Below are positions 1 through 5,331 of a stretch of 5,331 nt of DNA, piece after piece. Origin of the DNA: Spirochaetaceae bacterium (lineage in GTDB: Bacteria > Spirochaetota > Spirochaetia > Treponematales > Treponemataceae); contig JAFNZQ010000069.1 in NCBI GenBank assembly GCA_017382775.1, positions 1-5,331 on the forward strand, in the 5' to 3' direction. The notes below the pieces were generated by a model that did not search any database, was not told the origin of the DNA, and saw nothing but the letters and a program-made list of their open reading frames with translations. The position numbers and the translations under genes are program-made. The first letter of the stretch is position 1, and each line of letters starts with the position of its first letter.

Positions 1-1
1 A

Positions 2-70
2 TCACAAACTTTTGTAGATACCAAACTTACTTGTACCAATGAGTATATACTATCCACCGAGGGTATGTAA
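2..70 (+). CDS. 3' end of an upstream gene, product unidentified (partial)
   Basis: The frame starting at base 2 is open from the left edge to a TAA at 68-70 and encodes about 22 residues ending in ILSTEGM; the other two forward frames hit stops at 15-17 and 40-42. The stop lies three bases before the ATG of the LpoB-family gene, and the GAGG that probably serves that gene lies inside this frame, as is usual in tightly packed operons. From memory, LpoB/COG3014 gene pairs in proteobacteria are often preceded by a small YcfL-type (DUF1425) lipoprotein gene, so that is one candidate, but the fragment is too short to recognise. Whether it is coding at all is a context inference. Confidence 0.45.
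   Translation, partial: SQTFVDTKLTCTNEYILSTEGM
59..64 (+). promoter_or_regulatory. Ribosome binding site of the LpoB-family gene
   Basis: GAGGGT at 59-64 ends nine bases before the ATG at 74. It supports that start and lies inside the apparent end of the preceding reading frame, suggesting translation in one polycistronic message. Confidence 0.6.
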
Positions 71-73
71 TTT

Positions 74-673
74 ATGCGGATTTTTGTGAGATTGTTAATT
101 TGCCTGCTTCTCTTTTCTTCTTGTTCCGGTTTGCCACGAGTTTCCCGGGTTGATGCCGATAAATCCTACGATTTAAGTGGATATTGGAATGATACCGATA
201 TGAAAATCGTGGCCAATTCTCTCATTGAACAATGTTTGGGATCCGTACGTATTTCTGAATTTGCCGCTAAAACAGGTCGATTGCCGGTGATTATAATGGG
301 AACCTTCAAAAACAGAAGTGATGAACACATCGACACCGGTATTTTAATCAAACGCCTTGAAGCTGCCATTCTTAACAGCGGAAAGGCGGAGTTTGTGGCA
401 TCCTCCGACGAACGGGCCGAAATTCGACAAGAACGCATTGAACAACAAACTTATTCCAGCGAAGAGACCGCAAAACGGTTGGCAAACGAAGTTGCCGCTG
501 ACTTTATTTTGCAGGGAACTGTTCGCTCCATTGTGGACAGCAATGGTTCGGAAACGGTGCGTACCTACTATGTAAATGCGGAACTCATCGATGTGGAAAC
601 TCATAAAAAGATTTGGGTAGGAGATGATTCCTCCATCAAAAAATTGATAACTCGGTCATCCGTACGTTATTAA
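74..673 (+). CDS. lpoB: LpoB-family lipoprotein (peptidoglycan synthase activator-like)
   Basis: A 199-residue probable lipoprotein of the LpoB family (PF13036/COG3417). In enteric bacteria LpoB is an outer-membrane lipoprotein that activates the peptidoglycan synthase PBP1b; the same role here is inferred only. Residues 1-16 form a signal peptide (Arg-rich start, hydrophobic LLICLLLF) followed by the lipobox FSSC with lipidated Cys17. Family hallmarks follow in order: DLSGYWNDTD (33-42), PVIIMGTFKNRSDEHIDTG (71-89), FVASSDERAEIR (107-118), ETAKRLANE (130-138), ADFILQGTV (142-150), and YYVNAELIDVETHKKIW (165-181). Only about 15 residues separate Cys17 from the folded domain, far fewer than the long disordered linker of E. 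coli LpoB. The gene is followed after one base by the COG3014-like gene, so the two are probably co-transcribed. The family call is strong; the biochemical role in this organism is not shown. Confidence 0.86.
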   Translation: MRIFVRLLICLLLFSSCSGLPRVSRVDADKSYDLSGYWNDTDMKIVANSLIEQCLGSVRISEFAAKTGRLPVIIMGTFKNRSDEHIDTGILIKRLEAAILNSGKAEFVASSDERAEIRQERIEQQTYSSEETAKRLANEVAADFILQGTVRSIVDSNGSETVRTYYVNAELIDVETHKKIWVGDDSSIKKLITRSSVRY

Positions 674-674
674 A

Positions 675-1979
675 ATGAGGATTTCCCATTTAGTCAGAAT
701 TGCTTTCTCCCTGTTTCTGTTTACTTCCTGTGTTTCTTTTGCCGATTACAGCATTATCGATGCATGCCTTTTTGAGAACGATTACAGCGAAGCCGTGGAA
801 ACCCTAAAATCAAACAGCCGATTGTTGTATTCCTCCTCCACCGATAAGGTTCTCCACGATTTGGATTTGGGAATGCTGGAACACTATGCCGGAAGATACA
901 GCGAATCCAATAAAACCCTGTCCGCTGCCGAAATTGAGATAGAAAAACTCTACGGTGTCAGTATAACCGAAAACATCGGAGCATTTTTGTTGAATGACAC
1001 TGTTATGAAATATAGCGGCGCCGACTATGAAGACCTGTACATAAACCTTTTCAAAGCTTTAAATTATATGAAGCAAAATAATGATGACAGTGCCTTCGTG
1101 GAAATTCGTCGCATGGACAATAAAACAAAATTGCTGAAAACAAAATATGCTAAACAACTTTCCGAACTTGACAATAAAAACCGTGCATCCGGTGTTGTCA
1201 CCGATAAAATGGAATCCACGGAATTTTACGGATCGGCCTTGGCTTCATATTTGAGCATGTTGATGTACCGATGTGAAGATGACATTTCCAATGCCCGAGT
1301 ATCCCGAAAGGCCTTGGAAACCTACATGAAAACCCAGCCTCGCATCTACGGAAAAATTCCTACGCCACCCTCATTGGACGAGGAACTGGAAACTCCGCCA
1401 TCGGGAAAGTTTCGACTTAATATTGTTGCCTTTACCGGTCGTTCACCTGTAAAATACGGCGAAGATTATTATTTCACCGTGGGGGAACGATCAATCAAAG
1501 TTTCCTATCCGAGAATGAGAAAACGGGGTAGCCAAATATCTGTGGTGGAAGTGTACGTTGATGGAAAAAAAATGGGGAATTTGGACTTGCTTGAAAGCAT
1601 TGAAAACATTGCTTTGGAAACATTTAAAAGCGAAACGGCGGTTATTCGAGCCAGAGCCGTGGCCCGTGCTGTCAGCCGAGCCATTGCGGCATCCATAGCT
1701 GAACAAACCAAGGAAGAAGATGAAGAGCAAAGTCTTTTAATGAGTTTTATCGATACCATTTCTGCCATATCATCGGTTTTAATTGAGGAAGCCGATACGC
1801 GTATTTCCCATTTCCTGCCGGCCCATGCCTATGTGGGTGGCTTCCATGTGGGACCGGGGTATCATTCCGTCAAATTGGTTTTTAAAACAACGGGTGGCAA
1901 TGTTGTCCATGAAGAAATGTCGGATTATGTGGTTCAAAATGACGGCGTGAATTTAATTGAGGCATTTTGCCTTAAATAA
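675..1979 (+). CDS. COG3014-like lipoprotein with TPR-like N-terminal region
   Basis: A 434-residue probable lipoprotein of unknown function. Residues 1-18 are a signal peptide ending in lipobox FTSC with Cys19. The N-terminal half is helical and TPR-like: ACLFENDYSEAVETL (30-44) and LDLGMLEHYAGRYSESNKTL (63-82) have the A-G-Y-A spacing of TPR helices, and YINLFKALNYMKQ (122-134) with SAFVEIRRMDNK (139-150) recalls the conserved signature of COG3014 proteins. The C-terminal half carries FTGRSPVK (253-260), a predicted beta-rich part, and an Ala/Arg-rich helix around 322-342, also seen in that family. ATG at 675 follows the previous TAA by one base and has no clear Shine-Dalgarno sequence, so translational coupling to the LpoB-family gene is likely. 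In proteobacteria COG3014 genes often neighbour LpoB-type genes, which suggests a shared envelope role. Family placement is from remembered motifs; no molecular activity is known to me. Confidence 0.8.
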   Translation: MRISHLVRIAFSLFLFTSCVSFADYSIIDACLFENDYSEAVETLKSNSRLLYSSSTDKVLHDLDLGMLEHYAGRYSESNKTLSAAEIEIEKLYGVSITENIGAFLLNDTVMKYSGADYEDLYINLFKALNYMKQNNDDSAFVEIRRMDNKTKLLKTKYAKQLSELDNKNRASGVVTDKMESTEFYGSALASYLSMLMYRCEDDISNARVSRKALETYMKTQPRIYGKIPTPPSLDEELETPPSGKFRLNIVAFTGRSPVKYGEDYYFTVGERSIKVSYPRMRKRGSQISVVEVYVDGKKMGNLDLLESIENIALETFKSETAVIRARAVARAVSRAIAASIAEQTKEEDEEQSLLMSFIDTISAISSVLIEEADTRISHFLPAHAYVGGFHVGPGYHSVKLVFKTTGGNVVHEEMSDYVVQNDGVNLIEAFCLK

Positions 1980-2019
1980 CATCAATTTTATGTAAAAAAA
2001 TGTCGAAAATCTTGATATT

Positions 2020-2040
2020 CACTATTTAAATTTTTAAAAC
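2020..2040 (+). promoter_or_regulatory. UP-element-like A/T tract upstream of the promoter
   Basis: Bases 2022-2038 are entirely A and T, with A and T runs, and lie directly upstream of the -35 hexamer. This is where the RNA polymerase alpha C-terminal domain binds UP elements. The role is inferred from position and composition; the whole gap is AT-rich, so it could be incidental. Confidence 0.35.
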
Positions 2041-2042
2041 CC

Positions 2043-2071
2043 TTGACAAAATATTTTTTTTGTGATACAAT
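2043..2071 (+). promoter_or_regulatory. Sigma70-type promoter of the hydrogenase-like chemoreceptor gene
   Basis: A perfect -35 box TTGACA (2043-2048) is separated by 17 bp from TACAAT (2066-2071), one mismatch from the -10 consensus. TGA at 2063-2065 supplies the TG of an extended -10 element. The spacer includes eight consecutive T (2054-2061). Transcription would be expected to begin near 2077-2080, giving a leader of only about ten bases. The promoter suggests housekeeping-type expression of a single-gene unit; no operator palindrome is evident. Confidence 0.8.
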
Positions 2072-2076
2072 AACAT

Positions 2077-2082
2077 GAGGAG
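2077..2082 (+). promoter_or_regulatory. Ribosome binding site of the hydrogenase-like chemoreceptor gene
   Basis: GAGGAG at 2077-2082 sits five bases before the ATG at 2088 and fixes that start. It coincides with the predicted transcription start zone, so the site may lie at the very 5' end of the mRNA. Confidence 0.8.
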
Positions 2083-2087
2083 TTTTT

Positions 2088-4196
2088 ATGAACGAAGGCT
2101 TAATATCTGTAATCAAAACTGAAGCGGAACGCTGTGCCGGTTGTAGGCGATGCGTTAAGGAATGTCCGGTAAAATTTTCAAACCATTTTGGCGAGGAACG
2201 AGTTTCCGGTTATCTCGCTTTAGTTGATAAGGACCTTTGTGTTGCATGTGGTGAATGTATCACAGTTTGTGACTTTAAAGCTCGCGTTGGCCATGATGAT
2301 ATTGAAGAATTTTTGGCCCTTTATTCTCGTGGAGAAAAGTTTATTGCCGTATTGGATCCTGCTGCTGCCGGATTGTTGGATGAGGATTTGCTTTTTTTCA
2401 ACGGAATGTTGAAGACAATGGGTGCCGCAAAAGTTTTTGATGCATCCTTTGGTGCTGAATTAACTGCCACCGGTGTGGCAAAGTTTATAAAAACCGAAAA
2501 TCCTCAGTTGGTTATTTCTTCTTCCTGTTCATCCGTTGTGGACTACATACAACTTTATCACCCGGAACTTATGGAATACCTCGCTCCCGTGGGTTCGCCC
2601 ATGCACATGACAATGCAGTGGATACGAGCCACCTATCCCGAATGTGAAAGTTTACCCCTTGTGGCCATTACTCCATGTTATTCAAAAACCCATGAATTTG
2701 ACGACATTAAACTTGGTAAGTATAATGTAACTTTCAAATCACTTTTTGATTACATCCGTGATAAAGATATCAATTTGCAAGGATATGCTAAAACACCTTT
2801 CGATGGTGAAGAGGGTAAAATCGGAGTTGCCGCTTCTGAAGCCGGCGGTCTTCTCCGCTGTCTTGAGAATATTTTGCCGGATGCCAAAGATTGGACCCAC
2901 ATTGTTTCCGGCAAGGATAACGTTTACACATTTTTGAAAGATTTGGCGAAAAATGTAAAGGCCGGTATTTTCCCCCAAAAATATAAGTTAATTGACTGTC
3001 TTTCTTGCAGTTCCGGATGTTTCACCTGTGCCGGTTCCGGTAAGGCCAAAATGCCGGTTATTAAATTGGAAAATGCAGTTGAAAAACGAATTCAAGAGCA
3101 ACTGAAACGTGGTTCATCCGGTGGAGTGTTCAAAAAAGGCGGCAGTGCATTATCTGCGGGATTGGATTCCGAGTGGAGAAAGGTTTCTTTCCGCCGAGAA
3201 TTTGTTGATAGAGGTGAGATTTGCAGATCCATTGTAATGCAACCCACTCTTTCCGAGATTGACAAGGCCTTTAATTCTCTCAACAAGACCAACCAGGATT
3301 GGCGTCATACCGATTGCGGAGCTTGCGGTTTCGATACCTGCTACGATCATGCCCTTGCAATTTTCAATGGATGGGCCGTTCCTTCAAACTGCCATTATTA
3401 CCTCATTGACGTTGTGCGTGAAGAGAAAACAAAGTCGGCTGAGGCTGAAAAACGCTTCTCCTATGTTGCACAAAATATTCTTAACAAAGTGAACGATTTG
3501 CACAAGCGTGTTGATGTTCTTGTGGAAAAATCTTCCATAATGTCAACTTGTACAATGGAATCTTCCGCTTCTGTGGAACAAATGGTTCGCAACGTTGATG
3601 CATTGAAGAAAACTTCCGACAAAAACTTCGAGGTAAATTCCCGATTTGGCGAAATTTCCCGAATGGGATTGGACGGACTTTCCGGAGTAAATGACCATAT
3701 TTCAGAAGTAGCCGATGATGCCAAGGAACTTGTGGAAACAAGTACCGTGATTCAAAGCATTGCCAGCCAAACAAACCTTCTAGCCATGAATGCCGCCATT
3801 GAGGCTGCTCACGCCGGTGAATTGGGACTTGGATTTGCCGTTGTTGCCGATGAAATACGTAAATTGGCGGAAAATGCCGGAAAAGAGGCAAAGAGCATTT
3901 CCCAAGTTCTTAAAACATCCAAGGAACGAATTGATCAAACTCTGTTGGCTGCCGTGGAAGAGCGTAAAGTCTTCGACGAAATGTTGGAGTTGGTGGATGT
4001 GATGACTCATCAAACCGATGAATTCCATTCAGCCTTGGAAGAGCAGGCGATGGGCGGAAACGAGTTGCTTAAAATGTTGGATCAAATGCTTTCCATGATA
4101 ACCGATGTGAAGGATTATTCCGACAACTTAAAAACTTTCTCTCAACAATTGGAAGTGGACTTACGCGACCTTTTGGCAAAACAAGGAAAGGCTTAA
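2088..4196 (+). CDS. [FeFe]-hydrogenase-like methyl-accepting chemotaxis protein (putative soluble H2/redox sensor)
   Basis: A 702-residue cytoplasmic fusion with no signal peptide, membrane segment or HAMP domain. Domains in order: a 2x[4Fe-4S] ferredoxin (Cys16/19/22/26 and Cys51/54/57/61); an [FeFe]-hydrogenase large-subunit domain (about 80-320) with L1-like SSSCSS (Cys147), L2-like TPCYSKTHE (Cys197, Lys200, Glu203) and L3-like CSSGC (Cys307, Cys311), which together supply the four H-cluster cysteine positions; a Fes-type Fe-S motif [10 protein letters not shown] plus Cys435 (Cys410/413/418/435); then a helical MCP signalling domain (about 445-702) whose hairpin tip is [18 protein letters not shown] (561-578), followed by [14 protein letters not shown] (582-595). 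Candidate methylation pairs are Glu497-Gln498 and Glu651-Glu652. The likely role is to sense hydrogen or redox state and control CheA through CheW. The canonical proton-path residues appear replaced, so catalytic turnover is doubtful. No CheR-tethering pentapeptide is seen at the C-terminus. Own promoter, convergent neighbour: probably monocistronic. Domain calls are strong; the ligand is inferred. Confidence 0.93.
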   Translation: MNEGLISVIKTEAERCAGCRRCVKECPVKFSNHFGEERVSGYLALVDKDLCVACGECITVCDFKARVGHDDIEEFLALYSRGEKFIAVLDPAAAGLLDEDLLFFNGMLKTMGAAKVFDASFGAELTATGVAKFIKTENPQLVISSSCSSVVDYIQLYHPELMEYLAPVGSPMHMTMQWIRATYPECESLPLVAITPCYSKTHEFDDIKLGKYNVTFKSLFDYIRDKDINLQGYAKTPFDGEEGKIGVAASEAGGLLRCLENILPDAKDWTHIVSGKDNVYTFLKDLAKNVKAGIFPQKYKLIDCLSCSSGCFTCAGSGKAKMPVIKLENAVEKRIQEQLKRGSSGGVFKKGGSALSAGLDSEWRKVSFRREFVDRGEICRSIVMQPTLSEIDKAFNSLNKTNQDWRHTDCGACGFDTCYDHALAIFNGWAVPSNCHYYLIDVVREEKTKSAEAEKRFSYVAQNILNKVNDLHKRVDVLVEKSSIMSTCTMESSASVEQMVRNVDALKKTSDKNFEVNSRFGEISRMGLDGLSGVNDHISEVADDAKELVETSTVIQSIASQTNLLAMNAAIEAAHAGELGLGFAVVADEIRKLAENAGKEAKSISQVLKTSKERIDQTLLAAVEERKVFDEMLELVDVMTHQTDEFHSALEEQAMGGNELLKMLDQMLSMITDVKDYSDNLKTFSQQLEVDLRDLLAKQGKA

Positions 4197-4204
4197 TTGC
4201 TTTC
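4186..4204. terminator. Weak hairpin over the convergent stop codons, possible bidirectional terminator
   Basis: GAAA-G-GC (4186-4192) can pair with GCTTTC (4199-4204), leaving a six-base loop TTAATT and one bulged G: six pairs in all. The loop holds both overlapping stop codons. Read on the minus strand the hairpin is followed by CTTGTTTTG, moderately T-rich; on the plus strand by TGCGGTTTTC. Neither is a classical T run, so termination here is only a possibility. Confidence 0.25.
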
Positions 4205-5331
4205 TGCGGTTTTCTCCAACTCATAGATATCTGAAAGGATGTCTTTGCCATCCTTGAGAATCTTTCTGATTTTCAGAAGATTCTCATGGAATTGCGTGTT
4301 TCCCGGACCTTGAATCGTGTTTAGATTGTAAATGCTTTCGTAATCTCCGTTTTTTGTGTTGGATAGGATTCCTCCCAATACGGCTATCAATGTGTCTGCC
4401 ATTCTTATAAAGTCTTCGATGAGAACCTCGGCTGTTTTAGCAAATTTTGCCACCGTGCCGGCAAGATGACTTCGTTCTTGTAAAGTGTGATTGTCCGTTT
4501 CTTCCGCTTTCAAAAAAACGTTGCCAATATCTCCTTGGGGTAGCAAATCGTATGCCACTGTGGACATTGATACTTCCAAATGGTTGAATATGTTAATGGC
4601 ATCGGTAAATTCAATGCGATTCTTTTTAAGGGAAAATTCTCCCTCGGTGAGAAGAATTTTCAAATTAGTTCCCATGAATTCACCGAATTGCTTAAAAAAC
4701 TCCGGTAAAAATCCCAGTGAAAACTCATATTTAAATGAAACATCACACCAGGCCGCTTCCCAAGGTCGACTTTCCAACATTGGTGGGGAGTGGAGAGAAA
4801 AAAAGGCACTTTCTTTGGCAAAGGACTTTTCTTTTTTTTGCCCTATGGTCATACTGTCCCAAATACCTTCGAAAAATGTTTTCCATTGGGCTTTGAAGGT
4901 GAAGAACCAGTTTTCCACGCCATCCAATTGTTGAGGTGCCCAATAATAGTCTTCGAAAACGACGGAACAAATGTCGGTGATTGGCACGGTTTTGGTAAAA
5001 TTTTTAATAAACCGAAGTTCGTCAATCATTTTAACGCTTTGACGATAAATATCACTGTTGTTGGTTATTGACGTACGGGGTGTGGAGTCGGAAAAATATT
5101 CTTCATTGGCTTTTATTATATCTTTGTTTGCAAACAGTGTCAAAGCCTCTAAAAATCCACCTTGTATTTTAGGCACGTTACACAAAATTTTAGCAAACTC
5201 AGGTAATTCCTCCGCAATGGATTCCATTTGACAAATATTATGCCCATTTTCCATGGTGAAAAACCGTCCGCATATACGATGAAAGGGAAGGTGTACAAAT
5301 TGCCGCAGCCAATCTGCCGTTTGAACATAGG
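4193..5331 (-). CDS. Hypothetical spirochaete protein, possibly DUF5312-like (5' partial, runs off the right edge)
   Basis: The minus-strand frame ends with TAA at 4195-4193 and is open to the window edge, giving at least 378 residues. An ATG exists at 5254 (353 residues from there), but it lacks a good Shine-Dalgarno sequence, and 25 further in-frame codons upstream read as plausible protein ([19 protein letters not shown]), so the true start probably lies beyond 5331. No signal peptide, membrane helix or known catalytic motif is visible. Counting from Met at 5254, the middle is aromatic-rich ([16 protein letters not shown], 103-118), followed by [21 protein letters not shown] (198-218) and a mainly helical C-terminus with [16 protein letters not shown] (304-319). 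This pattern reminds me of the spirochaete family DUF5312, function unknown, but that is from memory and unverified. It converges on the chemoreceptor gene and overlaps it by four bases, which gives no evidence of shared function. Confidence 0.8.
   Translation of the reverse strand, partial: YVQTADWLRQFVHLPFHRICGRFFTMENGHNICQMESIAEELPEFAKILCNVPKIQGGFLEALTLFANKDIIKANEEYFSDSTPRTSITNNSDIYRQSVKMIDELRFIKNFTKTVPITDICSVVFEDYYWAPQQLDGVENWFFTFKAQWKTFFEGIWDSMTIGQKKEKSFAKESAFFSLHSPPMLESRPWEAAWCDVSFKYEFSLGFLPEFFKQFGEFMGTNLKILLTEGEFSLKKNRIEFTDAINIFNHLEVSMSTVAYDLLPQGDIGNVFLKAEETDNHTLQERSHLAGTVAKFAKTAEVLIEDFIRMADTLIAVLGGILSNTKNGDYESIYNLNTIQGPGNTQFHENLLKIRKILKDGKDILSDIYELEKTAESN

Larger units (their letters stand above)
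1980..2087. other. AT-rich intergenic region with promoter
   Basis: This 108-bp non-coding gap between the lipoprotein operon and the chemoreceptor gene is very rich in A and T. It contains a promoter and ribosome binding site for the downstream gene. I found no convincing terminator for the upstream operon: only a weak A/T-dominated hairpin (ATCAA 1981-1985 with TTGAT 2012-2016) not followed by an uninterrupted T run. Confidence 0.7.

Noticed and set aside
1565..1572. A8 run in the COG3014-like gene (also a T8 run at 4832-4839 in the minus-strand gene) as programmed frameshift or phase-variation sites
   Set aside because: Each encodes ordinary Lys codons in an intact frame, no alternative-frame product or stimulatory structure is apparent, and such runs are expected in A/T-rich genes.
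1981..2016. Hairpin ATCAA/TTGAT after the lipoprotein operon as a terminator
   Set aside because: The stem is short, almost all A/T, has bulges and a 16-base loop, and lacks a following T run; not supportable as an intrinsic terminator.
2088..3050. Main gene as a genuine catalytic [FeFe] hydrogenase of energy metabolism
   Set aside because: The fused MCP output domain, the replaced proton-path residues and the absence of partner electron-transfer subunit genes beside it argue for a sensor.
2201..3690. Repeated TTCCGG words across the chemoreceptor gene as a dispersed DNA motif
   Set aside because: They fall mainly on Ser-Gly codon pairs (TCC GGN) and follow codon preference; no regular spacing or extended consensus was seen.
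3481..3891. 136-codon open frame on the minus strand inside the chemoreceptor gene
   Set aside because: It is antisense to the conserved MCP hairpin, has low-complexity His/Gln/Arg-rich translation and no ribosome binding site was noted; a shadow of the real gene.
4491..4934. 147-codon open frame on the plus strand opposite the hypothetical gene
   Set aside because: It is fully antisense to the longer minus-strand frame, which is open over 1.1 kb and has more protein-like composition.

Overview
The window looks like a chromosomal piece of a spirochaete, most likely a Treponema-like fermentative or gut-associated bacterium. Three things suggest this. Both lipoprotein signal peptides end in relaxed lipoboxes with Phe at -3 (LFSSC, LFTSC), as spirochaetes tolerate. 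A hydrogenase-like module is fused to a chemoreceptor module, and hydrogen sensor/transducer proteins of this general kind have been reported from termite-gut treponemes. A convergent protein resembles, from memory, a spirochaete family of unknown function. The assignment is an inference: there is no rRNA or other phylogenetic marker here.

Layout. Left (1-1979, + strand): an envelope lipoprotein operon. It holds the last codons of an unidentified gene (stop at 70), an LpoB-family lipoprotein (74-673) and, one base later, a COG3014-like lipoprotein with TPR-like helices (675-1979). Middle: a 108-bp AT-rich gap with a near-consensus sigma70-type promoter (TTGACA, 17 bp, TACAAT with an upstream TG) directly in front of the main gene. 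Main gene (2088-4196, +): a 702-residue soluble protein with two [4Fe-4S] ferredoxin clusters, an [FeFe]-hydrogenase H-cluster domain, a further Fe-S domain of the Fes type, and a complete cytoplasmic methyl-accepting chemotaxis signalling hairpin. Right (4193 to the window edge, - strand): a large hypothetical protein whose frame stays open through the right edge, so its true start lies outside. Its stop codon overlaps that of the main gene within one TTAA tetranucleotide.

How they work together. The two lipoproteins are probably co-transcribed and act at the cell envelope. LpoB relatives activate peptidoglycan synthases in enteric bacteria, and COG3014 proteins tend to sit beside them. The main gene has its own promoter and is probably monocistronic. 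It reads as a cytoplasmic hydrogen or redox chemoreceptor: the H-domain keeps the cysteine ligands for the H-cluster, but the residues of the known proton-transfer path appear replaced. That fits sensing better than fast catalysis, with the signal passing through the Fe-S domain to the chemotaxis hairpin. This protein is the most interesting item in the window. No CRISPR array, tRNA, rRNA or mobile element was seen.
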